Shown: positions 17,258 through 26,794 of the stretch, piece after piece
How positions within the stretch are numbered: position 1 is the first letter of the stretch
Layout: each line of letters starts with the position of its first letter
Source: Myxococcus stipitatus
GTDB lineage: Bacteria; Myxococcota; Myxococcia; Myxococcales; Myxococcaceae
Assembly (NCBI RefSeq): GCF_021412625.1
Contig: NZ_JAKCFI010000012.1
Span: 177,147-241,146 of the forward strand
Length of the DNA: 64,000 nt
Reading direction: 5' to 3'
Notes under the pieces: model-generated
What the model saw: only the letters and a program-made list of their open reading frames with translations
The model's database searches: none
Told to the model about the DNA's origin: nothing
Made by a program: the position numbers and the translations under genes

Positions 17258-18373
17258 ATGGACCGCATCCTCGTGGTGGATGACGACGTTCTCATCCTCG
17301 CCGCGCTCTCCCGGATCCTCCAGACGGAGGGCTACGAAGTGGTGAGCCACAGCGACCCGACGCAAGCGGCCCGGGAGACGGGTTTCCAGGTCGTGCTGAC
17401 GGACTTCATGATGCCGTACCTCAACGGCATCGAGCTGCTGGGCGTGCTGCGGGAGAAGAACCCCCGGGCGGTGCGGCTGATGCTGACGGCGGCGGCGGAC
17501 TTCCGCACCGCGTCCGAGGCCGTCAACCGGGGCGAGGTCTTCCGGCTGCTGGGCAAGCCCTGGTCGCTGAGCGACCTGACGAGCAGCGTGCGCCAGGCCT
17601 TCGAGCACCACCGGCTGGTCGAGGCCAACGAGCGGCTCACGCTCGAGGTGGCACAGAAGAACGCGGAGCTGGTGGCCATCAACCAGGACCTGGAGCGTCG
17701 GGTGGTGGAGCGCACCACGGGCCTGCTGGACGGGCTCATCAGCGCATTGGACTACCGCGACACGGAGACGCAGTGGCACTCACGCCGGGTGTCGCTCTAT
17801 TCGCGCCGCCTCGCGGAGGAGGTCGGGCTGACGGGCGCGGCGCTGGACGTGGTGGAGCAGGGCGCGCTCTTGCACGACATCGGCAAGATTGGCGTGCGCG
17901 ACTCCATCCTGCTCAAGCCCGGACCGCTCACGCCGGACGAATGGGTGGAGATGCGCAAGCACCCGGAGTTCGGCTACCGGATGATGGCGAAGATGCCGTA
18001 CCTCCACGAGGCGGCGATGATCGTCCTGCAACACCAGGAGCGCTGGGACGGCAAGGGCTACCCGCAGGGGCTCGCCGCCGAGGACATCTGCATCGGCGCG
18101 CGCATCTTCTGCATCGCGGACACGGTGGACGCCATCACCTCCGACCGCCCGTATCGCAAGGGCCGTCCCATGAGCGTGGCCCGGGACGAGATCCGCCGCT
18201 GCGCCGGGACGCAGTTCGACCCCAACCTGGCCGAGGCCTTCCTGAGCATCCCCGAAACGGAATGGCAGCGCATCCGATCGCATGTGGAGTCGATGGAGGC
18301 GGAGGAGCTGGAGCGGTGGCATCGCCATCCGCTCGGCCCGCCCGCGGCGCTGGCCCGCGCCAGCGGCGCCTGA
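17258..18373 (+). CDS. HD-GYP domain response regulator, c-di-GMP phosphodiesterase (371 aa)
   Basis: Residues 1-120 are a receiver domain (acidic pocket DDD at 8-10, phospho-acceptor Asp49, Lys100). A coiled-coil linker (about 120-155) leads to an HD-GYP domain (about 156-340). The domain keeps HSRR, LLHDIGKIGVRD (His206, Asp207), HPEFGY and HQERWDGKGYPQGL, with GYP at 267-269. All the motifs needed for c-di-GMP hydrolysis are present, so it should be active. It is an orphan regulator: no histidine kinase is next to it. ATG at 17258 is the first in frame that gives a receiver N-terminus. Confidence 0.93.
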   Translation: MDRILVVDDDVLILAALSRILQTEGYEVVSHSDPTQAARETGFQVVLTDFMMPYLNGIELLGVLREKNPRAVRLMLTAAADFRTASEAVNRGEVFRLLGKPWSLSDLTSSVRQAFEHHRLVEANERLTLEVAQKNAELVAINQDLERRVVERTTGLLDGLISALDYRDTETQWHSRRVSLYSRRLAEEVGLTGAALDVVEQGALLHDIGKIGVRDSILLKPGPLTPDEWVEMRKHPEFGYRMMAKMPYLHEAAMIVLQHQERWDGKGYPQGLAAEDICIGARIFCIADTVDAITSDRPYRKGRPMSVARDEIRRCAGTQFDPNLAEAFLSIPETEWQRIRSHVESMEAEELERWHRHPLGPPAALARASGA

Positions 18374-18391
18374 GCCCCCCGCCCCGCCGCG

Positions 18392-20545
18392 TCAGCGCGG
18401 GAGCGTCACCGCCCGCGCCTCGCGGATGACGTCGCCCTCGAGGAGCGCGTCCACGACGTCCATCCCGGACACGACCTCGCCGAAGGCCGTGTAGCGGCCG
18501 TCGAGGTGCGGCTGGGGCGCGTGCGTGAAGAAGAACTGGCTGCCGCCGGTGTCCTTGCCCGACAGCGCCATGCCGAGCACGCCCCGGGAATACGGCCGCC
18601 GCGTCACCTCGCAGCGGATGGAGTGCCCCGGCCCGCCCTCCCCGTCACCGCGCGGGTCGCCGCCCTGCGCGACGAAGTCCGGCACCACGCGGTGGAAGGT
18701 GACGCCGTCGAAGTACCCCTTGCGCGCCAGCGCGAACAGGTTGCCCGAGGTGAGGGGCGCCCGCGCGTCGTCGAGCCGCACCGTGATGTCCCCCTTGTCG
18801 GTGCGCAGCACGAGCCCCGCCCCGGCGGGGGCGGGCTCCGGGCGGAACGCGTACGGCGGGAGCTCCACGCGCGACGAGCGGACCGGCTGTCCCGTGAGCT
18901 TCGTGAGCGCCTGGGCGGCGACGCGGCGCACGTTGGCGTGGGGCAGCGTCAACCATTGCCGCAGCCGCGGCTCCGCGGCGGGGCCCTGGAGGGCGACGAG
19001 CGCGCCCGCCACCGGGTCGGCGAGGTCCGGCTCCGTCGGCACGCGGTCCGCGAGCGCCTCCACCCCGGGCAGGGCCCCCGCGTCCCCGAGCCGCCCCAGC
19101 GTCGCGGCGGCGGCGCCGGCCACCACGAGGTCCTCTCCTCCGAGCAGCGGCCTCACCGCCGTCGCCGTGCGCGGCACGGGCCGCTCGGCCAGGACCTCCA
19201 TCGCGGTGAGGCGCACGCTCGGCGAGGGATGGTTCAGGTAGCCCACCGCGAACCCCGCGGGCGTCGTCACCGGCGACTGCGCCACCTCCCGCAGGCCGAG
19301 CGCCAGCCGCCGCGCCTCGGGCACCCGGCCGAAGCCGCACGAGGAGGTGTCCGCGACCACGCCGCGCTGCCGGTCCAACGCCGCCGCCAGCCGGCAGTCC
19401 AGCCAGCCCAGGTCCGCGCGCGCCAGCTCGGACGCGGCGCCCCGCTCCGCGTCGGCCAGGGCGAGCCGCAGCGACACCAGCAGCGGCGCCGCGAAGCGGG
19501 GGAGCCCCTGCTGCGCGAGCGCGAGCAACGGATGGCCCTCGGCCGAGCGCGCCAGCGTCTCCACCGGGGCCGTGCCCGTCGTCGAGGACGCCTCCGGGGG
19601 CGGCAGGCCCCGGGCCACGCGCTTCGCCCGCGCCGCGAGCGGCTCCAGGGCCTCCACCGCCGTGCAGGGGCCGCCGCACGTCGCCGCCAGCTTCGCCAGC
19701 GAGCGCGCCGCCTCGGCCGCCACGCGGGGAGCTGCGTCCTCCAGCAGCCGCCCCAGCACCGCCGCGTCCTCCGGCCCCCCGACGTCCCCGAAGGCCCTCG
19801 CGCACAGGCCACGCACGTCGGCGTCCTCGTCGCCCAGGCAGCGCCGCAGCGTGGGCAACGCCTCGGCGCGCCGGGCCGTCGCCAGCAGGTACGCGCCCGC
19901 GTACCGGACCTCGACGGGGTGGCTGGCGGCCAGGAGCGCGCTCGCGGGCGCCAGGGGCACGGCCTTCACCACCGCCGCCCCGCCCCGCCGCGCGGCCACC
20001 CCGAGCGCGAGCGCCGCGTGCCCCGCGAGCTCCACGTCGGCGCCCTCCAGGCGCTCGACCAGGCGCGCGAGCGCGTCCGCCGTGCCGAGCCGCCCCAGGG
20101 CCTCCAACTGCGCGGCGCGCGCGGACGCGTCGGGCTCGGCCGCCTCCACCTCGAGCAGCGGCGCCGCCAGGCCCGCCCGCTCCTCCTCGGTCAGCGGCTC
20201 CCAGGAGAGCGCCAGCTCGCCCGCCGCGAAGGCGGCCTCCCCTCGCACGCTCGCCTCGGCGTCCCGGAGCGCCGCGACGACGGCCGGGGAGGTCGTCACG
20301 TCCTGGATGCGCGCCAGGGCGAGCAGCGCGCGGGCACGCACGCGCGGGTCCTCGGCGCCCGTCGCCCAGGCCACCAGCTGGCCTTCACCCAGCGAGCGAC
20401 GGTCCTCCCAATCCTGGATGCGGGCCAGGACGGACGCGTCCGGGGGCGACGCGTCGCGGCCGGGCACCGCGCGGACACAACCGGACATGGCGACGAGGAG
20501 GGGCAGGACGAAACGGGAGAGTCGCAGAGGGCTCGCGCGGCGCAT
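18392..20545 (-). CDS. HEAT-repeat lipoprotein fused to a cyclophilin-type peptidyl-prolyl isomerase (717 aa)
   Basis: A lipoprotein signal ends at Cys23 (AMSGC). Residues 40-560 are Ala/Leu/Arg-rich helical repeats of the HEAT type (for example VRARALLALARIQD and VRLTAMEVLAERPV). The last 140 residues are a cyclophilin domain: GLVLRTDKGDITVRL, YFDGVTFHRVVPDFVAQGGDP, GGSQFFFTHAPQPHLDGRYTAFG. The active-site Arg in FHR, the QGG loop and the FFF segment are kept, so isomerase activity is likely. It would fold or assemble proteins at an envelope membrane, with the HEAT part as a docking surface. It is convergent with the HD-GYP gene, 18 bases away. Confidence 0.88.
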   Translation of the reverse strand: MRRASPLRLSRFVLPLLVAMSGCVRAVPGRDASPPDASVLARIQDWEDRRSLGEGQLVAWATGAEDPRVRARALLALARIQDVTTSPAVVAALRDAEASVRGEAAFAAGELALSWEPLTEEERAGLAAPLLEVEAAEPDASARAAQLEALGRLGTADALARLVERLEGADVELAGHAALALGVAARRGGAAVVKAVPLAPASALLAASHPVEVRYAGAYLLATARRAEALPTLRRCLGDEDADVRGLCARAFGDVGGPEDAAVLGRLLEDAAPRVAAEAARSLAKLAATCGGPCTAVEALEPLAARAKRVARGLPPPEASSTTGTAPVETLARSAEGHPLLALAQQGLPRFAAPLLVSLRLALADAERGAASELARADLGWLDCRLAAALDRQRGVVADTSSCGFGRVPEARRLALGLREVAQSPVTTPAGFAVGYLNHPSPSVRLTAMEVLAERPVPRTATAVRPLLGGEDLVVAGAAAATLGRLGDAGALPGVEALADRVPTEPDLADPVAGALVALQGPAAEPRLRQWLTLPHANVRRVAAQALTKLTGQPVRSSRVELPPYAFRPEPAPAGAGLVLRTDKGDITVRLDDARAPLTSGNLFALARKGYFDGVTFHRVVPDFVAQGGDPRGDGEGGPGHSIRCEVTRRPYSRGVLGMALSGKDTGGSQFFFTHAPQPHLDGRYTAFGEVVSGMDVVDALLEGDVIREARAVTLPR

Positions 20546-20600
20546 GCGGTGGGCCTAGGCCAATTCCCCGTGAGAATCCAGGGGTTAGGGCGCATGGCGT

Positions 20601-21530
20601 TTGACACGCGCGCCCCCGCGCTCCGAGGATGCGCGTTCGCATCTCTCTGCAGGAGCGCCGGTCCTGAACTGCCCAGGCTGCGGCTCGAAGGTAGCCGCCA
20701 ACACGTCCATCTGTCCCGCCTGCGACTACATCATCGACGGCTCGTTCCTCTCGGACGAGCCTCCCGCGGGCAACGACGAGGAGGTCACCGGCGCGAGGCC
20801 CGCCCCGCAACCTCCGCCCCGGCCCGCGGCGCGTCCACGTCCAGCCAAGGCCGCCCCGAAGCCCACGGCCTCCAACCCGGACGCCACCAACATCCGCGAC
20901 ATGAACGAGGTCGTCCGCAACGCGCCGCCCCGCGCCTCGCGCCCGGCCCCCGCTCGCGCGAGCGCCGCGCCCCGTCGCGCCGCGCCCCCCGCCGAGGCCC
21001 CCGTGTCCTCGGGCCCCGACCCGTGGGACCGCAGCCAGCGCGACGACGACGAGAAGGGCGGCGCCATCGCCGACCCCGACGAGCTCATCCAGGACGCCAG
21101 GGAGCTGCTGGGGGCGATGAACACCGGCGACAAGGTCGCCTTCTACGGCGCGGCCGCCATCGTCATCTCGTGCTTCGTTCCGTGGAAGGAGACGGCGGCG
21201 GACGGCGACGTGCTGGGATTGATGAGCACGGGCGTCGGGGCGTTCGTGCTCGCCATCATCACGATGAGCGCCATCGGCGTGCGCGTGCGCCAGACCTTCC
21301 CGAACCTCAATCAGGTGGTGCCGTGGATGGGGCAGCTGCTCACCACGTTCGTGACGCTCATCTGGTGCATCGTCTTCATCAAGGTCTCCTCGGACACGAC
21401 GCTCGTGCCCAACGACATCGGCAACGAGGAGATCATGAACTCGTCGCCCAGCTTCGGCGTGTTCATCGCCCTGCTCGGCTCGGTGGCCTCGCTCGTCGGC
21501 GCCTTCCTCGGGCTGCGCCGCAACGACTGA
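20601..21530 (+). CDS. Zinc-ribbon membrane protein with uncertain start (up to 309 aa)
   Basis: The first conserved element is a zinc ribbon, LNCPGCGSKVAANTSICPAC (four Cys). A Pro/Ala-rich disordered region follows, then at about 175-305 four membrane helices (for example AAAIVISCFVPW, GAFVLAIITMSAIGV). The function is unknown; similar proteins are frequent in myxobacteria. The start is odd. TTG at 20601 is the only usual codon in frame, but the ribosome site AGGAG at 20651 lies 8 bases before a CTG at 20664, which would put the ribbon right at the N-terminus. It is divergent from the cyclophilin gene and is followed 21 bases on by moxR. Confidence 0.7.
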   Translation: MTRAPPRSEDARSHLSAGAPVLNCPGCGSKVAANTSICPACDYIIDGSFLSDEPPAGNDEEVTGARPAPQPPPRPAARPRPAKAAPKPTASNPDATNIRDMNEVVRNAPPRASRPAPARASAAPRRAAPPAEAPVSSGPDPWDRSQRDDDEKGGAIADPDELIQDARELLGAMNTGDKVAFYGAAAIVISCFVPWKETAADGDVLGLMSTGVGAFVLAIITMSAIGVRVRQTFPNLNQVVPWMGQLLTTFVTLIWCIVFIKVSSDTTLVPNDIGNEEIMNSSPSFGVFIALLGSVASLVGAFLGLRRND

Positions 21531-21551
21531 CCCCGCCGCCCCTCCCGCGCC

Positions 21552-22487
21552 ATGTCCGACGCCACTCCCCTCTCCCGCCTCACCGCCGCGCTCGGTGGCA
21601 CCGTCTTCGGACAGCCCCGCGTGCTCGCGGACCTGGTCACCGCCTTCCTCGCGCGCGGTCACGTGCTCCTGGAAGGCGTGCCCGGCGTGGCCAAGACGCT
21701 CACCGCGCGCGGCATGGCCGGAGCCCTGGGCCTCTTGTTCACGCGCATCCAGTTCACGCCGGACCTGATGCCGGCGGACATCCTCGGAACCAACGTCTTC
21801 CAGCCGCAGGACAACGCGTTCCGCCTGGTGAAGGGCCCCATCTTCACCGAGGTCCTGGTGGCGGACGAAATCAACCGCACGCCCCCCAAGGCCCAGGCGG
21901 CGCTGCTGGAGGCCATGGAGGAGCGGCAGGTCACCATCGACGGCGTCACGCACGCGCTGCCGCCGCACTTCTTCGTGGTCGCCACGCAGAACCCGCTGGA
22001 GCTGGAGGGCACCTACCCGCTGCCGGAGGCCCAGCTCGACCGCTTCCTGATGCGGGTGCGCGTGGGCTACCCGGACTCCGACGCGGAGACCACCATGCTG
22101 CGCGCCTTCCACCAGCGCGAGGGGCGCCCGGCCGCCATCGACCGCGTGCTGGACGCGCCCACGCTCATGGAGCTCCAGGCCCGCGCCGCGCGCGTCACGT
22201 GCGACGACTCCATCCTCCAGTACGTGGTGGCCGTGGTGCGCGACACCCGCGCCAACCCGCGCGTGAAGCTGGGCGCCAGCCCCCGCGCGGCCCAGGCCCT
22301 GCTCGCCGCGTCCAAGGCCCGCGCCGCCCTGCTGGGCAATGACTTCGTCACCCCCGACGACGTGAAGGGCGTGGCCACCAGCGTCCTCAACCACCGGCTG
22401 CTCCTCAAGGCGGAGGCGGAGGTCGAGGGCGTCACCGCGGACGACGTCCTCAAGCAGACGCTCGAGCGGGTGAAGGTCCCCCGGTGA
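21552..22487 (+). CDS. MoxR-family AAA+ ATPase (311 aa)
   Basis: Walker A GVPGVAKT (residues 42-49), Walker B VLVADEINRTPPKAQAALLEAMEE, sensor 1 FFVVATQNPLELEGTYPLPEAQLDRF and an arginine-finger region all fit MoxR. These ATPases act as chaperones or activators of partner proteins, usually with a DUF58 and von Willebrand proteins. A DUF58 gene follows with a 4-base overlap (GTGA), as expected. No vWA gene is in the window. Confidence 0.92.
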   Translation: MSDATPLSRLTAALGGTVFGQPRVLADLVTAFLARGHVLLEGVPGVAKTLTARGMAGALGLLFTRIQFTPDLMPADILGTNVFQPQDNAFRLVKGPIFTEVLVADEINRTPPKAQAALLEAMEERQVTIDGVTHALPPHFFVVATQNPLELEGTYPLPEAQLDRFLMRVRVGYPDSDAETTMLRAFHQREGRPAAIDRVLDAPTLMELQARAARVTCDDSILQYVVAVVRDTRANPRVKLGASPRAAQALLAASKARAALLGNDFVTPDDVKGVATSVLNHRLLLKAEAEVEGVTADDVLKQTLERVKVPR

Positions 22488-23830
22488 GCGTGGGCCGTCC
22501 CGTCCCCACGGGCCTGGCCGTGGCCCTGCTGGCCGTGGGGCTCGTCCCCGCGGCGCTGACGGTGGCCAGCCCCGCGTTCGGGTGGCTCGCGCTGGCCCTG
22601 GACGTGGCGGTGCTCACCCTGTGCGCGGTGGACTTCCTGCGGGCCCCGCGCGCCGGGGACGTCGCCGTGCGCCGCCACGTCGAGGCCATCCTGTCCTCCG
22701 GCGCGCGCAACCCCGTCCACCTCACGCTGGAGCGACGGGACGCGGGCCCAGCGCCCCTGCGCGTCGAGGTGCGCGACGAGCCGCCGCTGGAGGTCGCCAG
22801 CACCGGACACCGGCAGGCCGCGACGCTGCCCGCGCGCCCCCGGCCCGGGGACCCGCCCACGCGCCTGACGTACTTCATCACCCCGCCCGCCCGCGGCGAC
22901 GCGCGCTTCGGGGACCTCCACCTGCGCCTCACCGGCCCGCTGGGGCTGAGCATGCGGCAGGTCCGCGTCCCCGCCGCGCACGCCGTGAAGGTGTACCCGG
23001 ACCTCACCGCCCTCACCAGCGAGGCGCTCGCGCTGGCGCGCGCCACGGACGCGCCGTCGGCCCGGACGGTGCGCCGCCGCGTGGCGGAGGGCCGCGAGTT
23101 CGAGTCCCTGCGCGAGTACCGCCCCGGCGACGACTACCGCCACATCGACTGGAAGGCCTCCGCGCGCCACGCGAACACGCTGGTGCGCACGTGGCAGCCG
23201 GAGCGGCACCAGCCCGTGCTGCTGCTGTTGGATTGTGGACGCCACATGGCCGGACAGGTCCACGGCCGCCGCAAGCTGGACCACGCGGTGGACGCGGCGC
23301 TGCGGCTGGCCAAGGTGGGGCTGGACGCCGGAGACGTGGTGGGCGTCATGGCCTTCGCCAGCGACGTGACGGCCTTCCTCCCGCCGCGCAAGGGCCACGA
23401 GCACCTGCGGCTCATCACCGAATCGCTCTACCGCGTCGAGGCGGCGCTCGAGGAGAGCGACTACGGCCGCGCCTACGACTTCGCCTTCGCCCGGCAGACG
23501 CGCCGGACGCTGGTGGTGGTGTTCACGGACCTGGTGGACCCGGACGCCTCCGCGGGCCTGCTCACCCGCACGCTGTCCCTGCGGCCCCGGCACCTGCCCG
23601 TCGTCGCCTCGCTGCTCGACGAGGACGTGCGCGACGCGGCCACGGACGTCCCCCGCGAGGCGCAGGACGCGTACGCGCGCCAGGCCGCCTCGCGGCTGGA
23701 GTCCGAGTACCGCCGCACGGCCTCCACCCTGCGCGAAGCGGGGGCGCTCGTCGTGCGCGCGCCGGCCACGGGCTTCGGCGCGGCCGCGCTCAACGCGTAT
23801 CTGGATGTCAAGGCGCGCGGACTGTTGTAG
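22484..23830 (+). CDS. DUF58 domain protein, MoxR partner (448 aa)
   Basis: Two N-terminal membrane helices (about residues 7-25 and 30-48) precede the hallmark DUF58 segment YRPGDDYRHIDWKASARH (about 207-224). The C-terminal part resembles a vWA-like fold (VLLLLDCGRHMAG, VVVVFTDLVDPDAS). The family acts with MoxR ATPases, often in envelope stress or cell-wall processes. It starts with GTG inside the moxR stop, showing coupling. The length is normal. Confidence 0.88.
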   Translation: MSVGRPVPTGLAVALLAVGLVPAALTVASPAFGWLALALDVAVLTLCAVDFLRAPRAGDVAVRRHVEAILSSGARNPVHLTLERRDAGPAPLRVEVRDEPPLEVASTGHRQAATLPARPRPGDPPTRLTYFITPPARGDARFGDLHLRLTGPLGLSMRQVRVPAAHAVKVYPDLTALTSEALALARATDAPSARTVRRRVAEGREFESLREYRPGDDYRHIDWKASARHANTLVRTWQPERHQPVLLLLDCGRHMAGQVHGRRKLDHAVDAALRLAKVGLDAGDVVGVMAFASDVTAFLPPRKGHEHLRLITESLYRVEAALEESDYGRAYDFAFARQTRRTLVVVFTDLVDPDASAGLLTRTLSLRPRHLPVVASLLDEDVRDAATDVPREAQDAYARQAASRLESEYRRTASTLREAGALVVRAPATGFGAAALNAYLDVKARGLL

Positions 23831-24031
23831 CCCGCTGCGTCCTGTCCAGCGGAAAGTTCGTGCATCTCGCACATACGCCGCGAGCGCGCATCGCCCGCGC
23901 GTTCGCGTGCCAATCGCGCGGAGGCCGATTTTTCGGCCTCGGAGACGACCCCCTTTACAGCGAGGCCTCCGTCAACAAAATGGCCGGTCTCTCTCGCCTG
24001 CCGCGTCGGTGGGCACCCCGAAACAGCACGG

Positions 24032-26794
24032 ATGGAGATGGACTTGGCGGAGGTCGCGAGGGGACTCAGGGTGGAGGTGGAGGCGGACGCGGCGGCGGTC
24101 GCGGCCCGGGCGATGGAGGCCCAGGAGCCCGCGCGCACGCTGACCCCCTTCCACGAGCGACTGCTGGCCGAGGAGCTGCTGGCGCGCAGTGGCGACACGC
24201 AGCAGCGACTGGCCGGCGCGCTGTCGGAAGCGAAGGTGGACCTCAACCCGCACCAGGTCGAGGGCGCCATGTTCGCGCTCGACTCGCTGTCGCGCGGCGG
24301 CTGCATGCTGGGCGACGAGGTGGGGCTCGGGAAGACGATTGAAGCGGGGCTCGTCATCGCCCAGCTGATGGCCGAGGGGAAGACGCGCATCCTCATCCTC
24401 GCGCCCGCCACGCTGCGCGCGCAGTGGAACAGCGAGCTGCGCGAGAAGTTCGACCTGGACAGCGTCCTGGTGGACGGGCGCACCGTCCGGGCCACGGGCA
24501 ACTGCTTCGACCAGCCCTTCCCCGTCATCTGCTCCCACCCGTTCGCGGCCAACAAGTCGCACCTGGTGGCGGAGATTCCCTGGGACCTCATCGTCATCGA
24601 CGAGGCCCACCGCCTGCGCAACGCGCACCGGGCCAACAACAAGATGGGCCAGGCGCTGCGCGCGTCGCTCGCCGGCAAGCCCAAGCTGCTGCTCACCGCC
24701 ACCCCGCTCCAGAACGACCTGATGGAGCTGTTCGGGCTGATGTCGCTCCTGGACGAGCAGATCCTCGGGCCCGAGCACGCCTTCCGCACGCGCTACCGCG
24801 TGGACGAGGGCGGTGGCATGTCGGAGGCGGCCGCGTGCGAGCTCAAGGAGCGGCTGGCGCCCGTGGTGCAGCGCACGCTGCGCCGGCAGGTGCGCGAGTA
24901 CGTGCGCTACACCAACCGCCGCTCCATCGTGGAGGACTTCACGCCCTCGCCCGAGGAGCACGACCTCTACGAGAAGGTCAGCGAGTACCTGCAGCGCTCC
25001 GAGGCCGCAGCGATCGAACCCGGCAAGAAGACGCTGCTCACGCTGTGCTACCGCAAGCTGCTGGCGTCCTCGACCTACGCCATCGCCCCCACCCTGCGCC
25101 GGCTGTCCGACAACCTGGAGAAGCGGCTCCAGGCGGCGAAGCTGGGCCAGCAGGCCCTGGCCATGTTCGAGCCGGAGGAGGCCAAGCAGTTCGTCGAGGA
25201 GGGCGAGGAGTGGTCGGACGACCCGGCCAAGGCGCCCAACATCCGCGTGCTGGAGCAGGAGGTCTGGGAGCTGCGGCAGTACGCGGACCTGGCGGACTCC
25301 ATCAAGGTCAACGCCAAGGGCGAGGCGCTCAAGCGCGGCCTGGACCGCACCTTCACCGTGATGAAGGCGCACGGCTGGCCGGAGAAGGCGCTCATCTTCA
25401 CCGAGTCCAAGCGCACGCAGCAGTACCTGTTCAACCTGCTGTCGGACCACGGCTACCGGGGGAAGATCTCCCTGTTGTCCGGGGACATGGCCGGCACGCC
25501 CGAGGAGCGCCGGGCGCTGGTGGACGAGTTCCGCAACAAGACGCAGATCCTCATCTGCACGGAGGCCGGCGCGGAGGGCCTCAACCTCCAGTTCTGCAAC
25601 CTGGTGGTGAACTACGACCTGCCGTGGAACCCGCAGCGGGTGGAGCAGCGCATCGGCCGCTGCCACCGGTACGGGCAGCAGCGGGACGTGCTGGTCATCA
25701 ACTTCCTCAACCGCAGCAACGCCGCGGACGCGCGCTTGTTCGAGCTGCTGGAGAAGAAGCTGAACCTGTTCGACGGCGTCTTCGGCGCGTCGGACGAAAT
25801 CCTGGGCGCGCTGGAGAGCGGCGTGGACTTCGAGCGCCGCGTGCTCGACATCTACCAGTCCTGCCGCAAGGTCGAGGACATCAACGCCGCCTTCGACAAG
25901 CTGCGCTCGGACATGGAGCAGCGCATCAGCAAGCGCATGACGGAGATGCGCTCGGTGGTGCTGGAGCGCTTCGACGGCGACGTGCGCCGCCGGCTGCGCG
26001 GGCAGAACGACTCCACGAAGGAGGCGCTCGCCAAGCGGCAGCAGGAGGCGCGCGCGCTCACCAACTCCGTGCTGGGCAGCCGCGCGTCGGGGCGGCTGGA
26101 GGTGGCCAAGGCCGCCTATGCCGTCAAGGAGCGCAAGCAGGACGCGGTCAGCTACCTCCAGCTCGACGCCGCGGGCCTCCCCTCCCGCCTGGCGCGGCTG
26201 GCCGGGAGCGAGGGCTGGTGGTTCTGCTACAAGTTCGAGACGACGGGCCTGAAGCCGGAGGAGAAGCTCGTCCACCTGGTGCTGGTGAAGGACCGCGAGG
26301 GCAACTTCCGCGCCCTGCCGCTGCAGGACGGCGCCCACTTCGTGAAGCTGGCCGCGAAGGAGGAGAAGCGCCGCCAGCCCGCGCCGGTGTCCGTGCAGCT
26401 GATGCAGGAGCAGTCCCTGGTCGCCGCGAAGGACGAAATCCTCCGCGCCGCCGAGCGCCGCAACGCGCTGGAGCTGGACAAGGCCAAGGAGCGCGCGGAC
26501 CGCTACGTGGAGGACTGCCTGATGGAGTCCCGCGAGGGCGTGGACGCGGCCCGGCAGGCGTGGATCGACGCGCGCAAGCTGGTGACGGCGGAGGAGGACG
26601 TGGCCGAGCGCGCCAAGGCCCGCGCGAACGCGGACCGGCTGGAGCGCGAGTACCGCCGCAAGCTGTCCTCGCTGCGCAACGAGGAGGAGAAGCGCTACGC
26701 CTCCAAGGACCGCCAGCTCGCCGAGCTCGCCCAGAAGGCGAAGGTCACCGAGAAGCGCTCGCTCATCGCGTCCGCCTACTTCTGGCTCTCCTGA
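24032..26794 (+). CDS. SNF2/RapA (HepA)-like helicase-family ATPase (920 aa)
   Basis: It has both halves of an SNF2 ATPase. Motif I is GDEVGLGKTIEAG (about 94-106), DEAH box VIDEAHRLRN (Asp190), LLLTATPLQND, then motif V/VI GAEGLNLQFCNLVVNYDLPWNP and EQRIGRCHRYGQ. The C-terminal 250 residues are charged and coiled-coil-like. RapA-type proteins remodel stalled RNA polymerase; others act in repair or defence. The N-terminus lacks the RapA Tudor-like domains I would expect, so the RapA role is inferred from the motor only. The 200 bases upstream hold no clear promoter. The 3' end overlaps the convergent Smr gene by 19 bases. Confidence 0.88.
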   Translation: MEMDLAEVARGLRVEVEADAAAVAARAMEAQEPARTLTPFHERLLAEELLARSGDTQQRLAGALSEAKVDLNPHQVEGAMFALDSLSRGGCMLGDEVGLGKTIEAGLVIAQLMAEGKTRILILAPATLRAQWNSELREKFDLDSVLVDGRTVRATGNCFDQPFPVICSHPFAANKSHLVAEIPWDLIVIDEAHRLRNAHRANNKMGQALRASLAGKPKLLLTATPLQNDLMELFGLMSLLDEQILGPEHAFRTRYRVDEGGGMSEAAACELKERLAPVVQRTLRRQVREYVRYTNRRSIVEDFTPSPEEHDLYEKVSEYLQRSEAAAIEPGKKTLLTLCYRKLLASSTYAIAPTLRRLSDNLEKRLQAAKLGQQALAMFEPEEAKQFVEEGEEWSDDPAKAPNIRVLEQEVWELRQYADLADSIKVNAKGEALKRGLDRTFTVMKAHGWPEKALIFTESKRTQQYLFNLLSDHGYRGKISLLSGDMAGTPEERRALVDEFRNKTQILICTEAGAEGLNLQFCNLVVNYDLPWNPQRVEQRIGRCHRYGQQRDVLVINFLNRSNAADARLFELLEKKLNLFDGVFGASDEILGALESGVDFERRVLDIYQSCRKVEDINAAFDKLRSDMEQRISKRMTEMRSVVLERFDGDVRRRLRGQNDSTKEALAKRQQEARALTNSVLGSRASGRLEVAKAAYAVKERKQDAVSYLQLDAAGLPSRLARLAGSEGWWFCYKFETTGLKPEEKLVHLVLVKDREGNFRALPLQDGAHFVKLAAKEEKRRQPAPVSVQLMQEQSLVAAKDEILRAAERRNALELDKAKERADRYVEDCLMESREGVDAARQAWIDARKLVTAEEDVAERAKARANADRLEREYRRKLSSLRNEEEKRYASKDRQLAELAQKAKVTEKRSLIASAYFWLS

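Noticed and set aside
20385..22394. Long minus-strand frame opposite the zinc-ribbon and MoxR genes
   Set aside because: Repetitive Gly/His/Glu-rich translation without motifs; MoxR on the other strand is unmistakable.
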